Assembly (NCBI RefSeq): GCF_000287055.2
Contig: NZ_AJYQ02000024.1
Span: 1-51,869, forward strand
DNA length: 51,869 nucleotides
From: Vibrio genomosp. F10 str. ZF-129
GTDB lineage: Bacteria > Pseudomonadota > Gammaproteobacteria > Enterobacterales > Vibrionaceae
Reading direction: 5' to 3'
Each line of letters begins with the position of its first letter. Position 1 is the stretch's first letter. The notes under the pieces are model-generated. The model did not search any database and was not told the DNA's origin. It was given only the letters and a program-made list of their open reading frames with translations. Below are positions 48,049 to 51,869 of this stretch, piece after piece. Position numbers and translations under genes: made by a program.

Positions 48049-48633
48049 TTAGTGGTTAATTATGGCATCCCAACTTGCATTGATCGCCGCTTCAATCGCG
48101 TCGTCGCTGAGTTGGTATTGTCCAAAAGTGTGCTTACGAGCCAGTGTCACGCTTGTTTCCAAGCTCAATGCTGAAAGCAGTTCATTATCAAGTTGTTTAA
48201 AAATGCCTTGTTCTTTGCCTTGAGCAAAGAAAGCAAAGACTTCATTAAACATACCGCGCTCCTCATCTTGCTGAGAGGTGCTACAATTTGCTATGGGTGT
48301 TGAGTCATATTGGATGCGATTCTTTAGCATCGCAATATCAGAGCCAACTAAATTCCAAATATTGAGCCACATTTGTCGATAACGAATTTTTAGTGGCATA
48401 GATTCATCGACATTTTTTTGCACGACGTCAGCAATGCTTTGTGCCACATGCAACCTCAGCTCTTTAATCAAATGCTCTTTATCGTCAAAATAGCGATAAA
48501 TTGTACCCGCAGCGACTCCGGCTTCTTTGGCTAATTTTTGCATTGAAAGACCTTGCAAGCCTACATCAGCAACAACCGCACCTGCTGCGAGTAATATCTT
48601 TTGACGTTTATCATCTATCAGTTTGCTAGTCAT
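48049..48633 (-). CDS. vexR: TetR-family regulator, VexR-like
   Basis: 194 residues. N-terminal HTH (KRQKILLAAGAVVADVGLQG, then LSMQKLAKEAGVAAGTIYRYFDDKEHLIKEL, about 8-55), ligand-binding helices after. It heads the vexR-vexA-vexB operon, 19 bases before vexA. A 24-bp perfect palindrome just upstream of its start is the likely operator. V. cholerae VexR is reported to activate its operon in response to pump substrates, so this one may be activator rather than repressor. Confidence 0.88.
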   Translation of the reverse strand: MTSKLIDDKRQKILLAAGAVVADVGLQGLSMQKLAKEAGVAAGTIYRYFDDKEHLIKELRLHVAQSIADVVQKNVDESMPLKIRYRQMWLNIWNLVGSDIAMLKNRIQYDSTPIANCSTSQQDEERGMFNEVFAFFAQGKEQGIFKQLDNELLSALSLETSVTLARKHTFGQYQLSDDAIEAAINASWDAIINH

Positions 48634-48643
48634 AAGACACCAG

Positions 48644-48667
48644 TAATGAATGAACGTTCATTCATTA
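48644..48667. promoter_or_regulatory. 24-bp perfect palindrome, TetR-type operator
   Basis: TAATGAATGAAC followed by its exact reverse complement GTTCATTCATTA. It is located 11 bases before the vexR start codon, within its leader/promoter, and between vexR and rep, so it could affect both directions. Confidence 0.8.
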
Positions 48668-48758
48668 TAGCCCAATAAGTACATTAGAAAGCAAGCATGA
48701 AATGAATAATTGTTAAAAATTCTTATCAATTGGACGATAGCATTCGTGTTATAGCAGG

Positions 48759-48858
48759 ATTATTATAGACGACATCATGAGTACAAGTTGAAACACTATG
48801 AATATCTGCTGCATTATTATAGCCAACATTAAGAGTATAAAGTTGAGAACACCATGAA
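48759..48858 (+). repeat. Imperfect direct repeat before rep, with small upstream ORF
   Basis: Two copies of about 44-46 bases (48759-48802 and 48813-48858). Both begin ATTATTATAG, contain GAGTA-AAGTTGA and end in ATGAA; the second supplies the rep start codon. The ATG of the first copy (48798) opens a 19-codon ORF whose TGA stop (48855-48857) overlaps the rep ATG as ATGA. Translation coupling is possible. Confidence 0.6.
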
Positions 48859-50869
48859 GTTGAACCCACAACAAGATGAAGCCGTAAAGTTTGTATCAGG
48901 ACCATGCCTGGTGCTTGCTGGAGCGGGTTCAGGAAAAACTCGGGTAATTACCAATAAAATTGCTTATTTGGTTCAGCAATGTGGTTATAAGGCACGAAAT
49001 ATCGCGGCGGTGACGTTTACTAATAAAGCGGCACGCGAGATGAAAGAGCGCGTGGGACAAACCTTAGGAAAAGCGGAATCCAAAGGGTTGATGGTTTCTA
49101 CTTTTCATACTTTGGGTCTGAATATTATTCGTCGTGAATATAAAGTGCTGGGTTTAAAGGCGGGTTTCTCGTTGTTCGATGACCAAGATCAAATGGCACT
49201 ATTAAAAGAGCTGACAGAAAAACAGCTCGATGGCGATAAAGATTTGTTGCGCCTGTTGATGAGTAGCATTTCAAATTGGAAAAACGACATGCTCACAACC
49301 GACCAAGTGAAAGCGCGGGCGGTGGGAGAGCAAGATCAGCTGTTTGCTTTTTGCTATGAAATGTATCAAAAGCAGATGAAAGCGTATAACGCACTCGACT
49401 TTGATGACCTTATTTCGTTACCGGTTCTGTTATTGCGCACCAACGAAGAGGTACGTAAACGTTGGCAGCAGCGCATTAAGTACTTGTTGGTGGATGAATA
49501 TCAAGACACCAATACCAGCCAATATGAATTGGTTAAGTTAATCGTGGGTGAGCGAGAGCGTTTAACCGTGGTAGGGGATGACGATCAGTCTATTTATTCA
49601 TGGCGTGGTGCGAAACCGCAAAACCTGGTACTGCTTGGTCAAGATTACCCAAATTTACGCTTGATTAAGCTAGAGCAAAATTATCGCTCTACGTGTCGAA
49701 TCTTGCGTGCCGCGAATATCTTGATCGCTAACAATCCTCATGTGTATGAGAAAACCTTGTTTTCTGAAATACCCGAAGGTGAAAAACTTAAGGTGTTGTT
49801 GGCAAAAAATGAAGACCACGAAGCGGAAAGGGTGACGGGAGAAATCATTGCTCATCGGTTCCTAAACCGCACACACTATAAAGATTACGCGATTTTGTAT
49901 CGCGGTAATCACCAGTCGCGTTTAATCGAGAAATCCTTAGTTCAAAATAAAGTGCCGTACAAATTATCGGGGGGAACGTCGTTTTTCTCTCGAGCAGAAA
50001 TTAAAGACATCATGGCTTACCTGCGAGTGTTGGTGAATCCCGATGATGACAACGCATTTTTAAGAATCGTCAACACGCCGCGTCGTGAGATCGGCCCTGT
50101 GACGCTAGAAAAGCTGGGTAGTTACGCCAACATGCGTGGTAAAAGCTTGTTTTCTGCCAGTTTTGAAATGGGCCTAGAGCAACATTTAAAAGGTCGAGGT
50201 CTCGAGAATCTGCAGCGATTCACCCAGTGGATAGTTGCGATTGCCGATAATGCAGAGAGAGGTAATACCGTCGAGGCGGTTCGTTCACTGGTCCGCGATA
50301 TCAACTATGAAGATTGGTTGTATGAAACCTCTTCAAGCGCCAAAGCGGCAGAAATGAGAATGAAAAATGTCTCGGACCTGTACTCTTGGATCGTGGCGGA
50401 TTTAGAAGGCGACAATTATGATCAAGAAGAGAAGACACTCAAAGAAGTGGTTCTGAAGTTAACGCTACGCGATATGATGGAGCGCGGAGAAGATGATGAA
50501 GACAGTGATGCGGTTCAGTTGATGACCTTGCATGCCTCAAAAGGCTTAGAATTTCCTTATGTTTATCTGCTTGGATCTGAAGAGGGCATTTTGCCACACC
50601 AAACCAGTATTGATGAAGATAACGTGGAAGAGGAACGTCGTCTTATGTATGTCGGCATTACCCGCGCACAGAAAGAACTCACCTTTACTATGTGTAAAGA
50701 GCGTCGCCAGTACGGTGAACTGATAAAGCCATCGCAAAGTCGCTTTCTTGATGAGCTACCCTTTGATGATGTTGAATGGGAATCGACTAAAAAGCCTGTT
50801 TCCGCAGAAGAGCGAATGGAAAAAGGGCAGGCCCACATCGCCAATCTCCGCTCGATGTTTAAAAAATAG
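48854..50869 (+). CDS. rep: ATP-dependent DNA helicase Rep
   Basis: 671 residues (E. coli 673). Superfamily 1A 3'-5' helicase. Walker [10 protein letters not shown] at about 23-31, [15 protein letters not shown] (Ia), [14 protein letters not shown] (II), [14 protein letters not shown] (III), QNYRS (IV), [16 protein letters not shown] (V) and [17 protein letters not shown] (VI) are all present. It helps replication forks pass protein roadblocks and drives phage replication. The start ATG lies in the repeated leader; RBS is only GAGA. Confidence 0.97.
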   Translation: MKLNPQQDEAVKFVSGPCLVLAGAGSGKTRVITNKIAYLVQQCGYKARNIAAVTFTNKAAREMKERVGQTLGKAESKGLMVSTFHTLGLNIIRREYKVLGLKAGFSLFDDQDQMALLKELTEKQLDGDKDLLRLLMSSISNWKNDMLTTDQVKARAVGEQDQLFAFCYEMYQKQMKAYNALDFDDLISLPVLLLRTNEEVRKRWQQRIKYLLVDEYQDTNTSQYELVKLIVGERERLTVVGDDDQSIYSWRGAKPQNLVLLGQDYPNLRLIKLEQNYRSTCRILRAANILIANNPHVYEKTLFSEIPEGEKLKVLLAKNEDHEAERVTGEIIAHRFLNRTHYKDYAILYRGNHQSRLIEKSLVQNKVPYKLSGGTSFFSRAEIKDIMAYLRVLVNPDDDNAFLRIVNTPRREIGPVTLEKLGSYANMRGKSLFSASFEMGLEQHLKGRGLENLQRFTQWIVAIADNAERGNTVEAVRSLVRDINYEDWLYETSSSAKAAEMRMKNVSDLYSWIVADLEGDNYDQEEKTLKEVVLKLTLRDMMERGEDDEDSDAVQLMTLHASKGLEFPYVYLLGSEEGILPHQTSIDEDNVEEERRLMYVGITRAQKELTFTMCKERRQYGELIKPSQSRFLDELPFDDVEWESTKKPVSAEERMEKGQAHIANLRSMFKK

Positions 50870-50928
50870 TCAATTGGGTTTGAACGCAAGAAATCAGTAC
50901 TGTCGCTAGGGCATATAAGAGCGGGTAC

Positions 50929-50962
50929 AAAAAAGGCTTGGTGACAAAACCAAGCCTTTTTT
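50929..50962. terminator. Bidirectional terminator between rep and cytochrome c5
   Basis: Stem AAAAAAGGCTTGG/CCAAGCCTTTTTT with a TGACAAAA loop between converging genes. Confidence 0.92.
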
Positions 50963-51011
50963 CTCTGACAATTGACCAAGCTAACAACTGACCAAGGAAA
51001 AGAGGACGTTG

Positions 51012-51434
51012 TTAAATACCTTCAATCATGTGCTCAATAGCAGCAATGATTTCATCGTCTGAACAGTCCATACAGGCGCCTCTTGCTGGCATAGCGTTGA
51101 AGCCATTGATAGCGTGATCGGCAAGAACGTCTTTACCTTGAGCAATTCGTGGAGCCCAGTCACCCGCATCACCGGTTTTAGGGGCGCCACTCACACCAAT
51201 ACTATGACAAGCAGTACAGAACATGCCGTAAACCGTTTTGCCATCGCGAGGGCCGCTTGCTTCAGCAACAACAGGCTCACTGCCAGCTAAGTAAACGTCA
51301 CCAACAGGTTTGATGCGTTCCGCAATAGCATCATACTCTTCTGGGCTAACACTACTTGCGTACGCTGCTGTAGAACATAACAAAGCTGCGAACAATACAC
51401 TTAAGATTCGTTGAGACATATCCATTAAACTCAC
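51012..51434 (-). CDS. Cytochrome c5 family protein
   Basis: 140 residues from the GTG at 51434, which has AGGA seven bases upstream; ATGs at codons 4 and 6 are alternatives and do not affect the signal peptide (about 7-27, ending AAYAS). One heme site CTACH (C73, C76, H77). The C-terminal NAMPARGACMDCSDDEI holds the axial Met and two further cysteines that form the disulfide of cytochrome c5. Periplasmic electron carrier. In V. cholerae a c5 gene follows the vexRAB region. Confidence 0.93.
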   Translation of the reverse strand: MSLMDMSQRILSVLFAALLCSTAAYASSVSPEEYDAIAERIKPVGDVYLAGSEPVVAEASGPRDGKTVYGMFCTACHSIGVSGAPKTGDAGDWAPRIAQGKDVLADHAINGFNAMPARGACMDCSDDEIIAAIEHMIEGI

Positions 51435-51672
51435 TTTATATTCCTAAGGTAAGTACATGCTTACCAATTATATAGTTAATTGTTTTTATCCCGATCTAAC
51501 CACTCGAAAGTCTGTTAAATCAATGTAAACAGTGGGTGATTATATCCTGATAAGTTGTTGCATTAAACAACAAGTTATCGCCGATCGAATGATTATTCTT
51601 TATGAAATAGGTCTTTGTCACACTTTAATTGCCCAAAAAGGCGCCAAACGATAAAAAAAGTTGAAAAAGTAC

Positions 51673-51701
51673 TAGACGACATAGTGTGAACTACGTATTA
51701 T
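51673..51701 (+). promoter_or_regulatory. tRNA operon promoter
   Basis: -35 TAGACG (51673-51678), 17-base spacer, -10 TATTAT (51696-51701), followed by a C-rich discriminator (TCCACTCCGCC) 20 bases before tRNA-Arg. A/T-rich UP-like sequence lies upstream. The C-rich discriminator is usual for stable-RNA promoters under growth-rate control. Confidence 0.6.
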
Positions 51702-51722
51702 TCCACTCCGCCGATAGGGCAT

Positions 51723-51799
<77 letters not shown>

Positions 51800-51843
51800 T
51801 CCGGATGCTTACACAAGTAAGTGACATATTGGCAAAACATAGT

Positions 51844-51869
51844 GGTGGCTATAGCTCAGTTGGTAGAGC
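51844..51869 (+). tRNA. tRNA-His, 5' part (cut by window edge)
   Basis: GTGGCTATAGCTCAGTTGG... is the 5' end of tRNA-His, including the encoded G-1 at 51844. The anticodon lies beyond the window, so identity depends on the 5' sequence and the argX-hisR order. Leu and Pro tRNAs are likely to follow. Confidence 0.88.

Overview
The window is a stretch of the primary chromosome of a Vibrio species (Vibrionaceae, Gammaproteobacteria). The evidence is the gene content and order: a thiCEFSGH operon directly after a tRNA-Trp end, uspA/uspB, ubiE-ubiJ-ubiB-tatABC, hemB followed by a RyhB sRNA with the conserved core, polA followed by Spot 42, engB/cytochrome c4, a CsrB-type RNA, yihI/hemN, ilvY/ilvC, a VexRAB-like RND pump, rep, cytochrome c5 and the argX-hisR tRNA operon. 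Three near-perfect parS sites (3582, 7374, 10624) place the first 11 kb in the origin-proximal segregation region. I cannot name the species.

Layout. 1-250: 3' end of a tRNA-Trp gene plus two decaying copies of its 3' portion, two of the three copies followed by a terminator. 425-7352: fluoride channel gene, then a TPP riboswitch and the six-gene thiamine operon (HMP and thiazole branches plus coupling enzyme). 7462-16398: a large Xaa-Pro aminopeptidase, a LysR/MFS divergent pair, a small H-NS-like hypothetical, asnC, rsmJ, a DMT transporter, uspA, ferritin and uspB. 16529-22408: YhiN flavoprotein, a PAS-GGDEF-EAL c-di-GMP protein, an HDOD protein, and a second DMT transporter. 22574-30905: rmuC, the ubiquinone genes ubiE-ubiJ-ubiB, the Tat translocase, a TatD-type hydrolase and hemB. 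30906-37311: an RNA-rich zone with RyhB (two Fur boxes), polA, Spot 42, a second candidate sRNA, engB, cytochrome c4 and a CsrB-family sRNA. 37312-43643: a methyltransferase, yihI, a DUF2489 protein, hemN, ilvY/ilvC and ubiK. 43789-51869: vexB-vexA-vexR, rep, cytochrome c5, and the start of a tRNA operon (Arg-CCG, His-GTG).

This is largely conserved core chromosome, with no phage, integron, IS element, CRISPR or toxin-antitoxin locus visible. Functional themes are cofactor synthesis (thiamine, heme, ubiquinone), respiration (cytochromes c4 and c5, Tat export), replication and segregation (polA, rep, parS), and global RNA regulation (RyhB for iron, Spot 42 for carbon, a CsrB-type RNA for CsrA titration). 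The less explained items are the candidate sRNA after Spot 42, a 36-codon ORF lying across RyhB, DnaA boxes and clustered GATC sites before polA, the extra N-terminal domain of ThiE, a 20-bp tandem repeat before the aminopeptidase gene, an upstream ORF coupled to rep, and a small H-NS-like protein without a DNA-binding domain.
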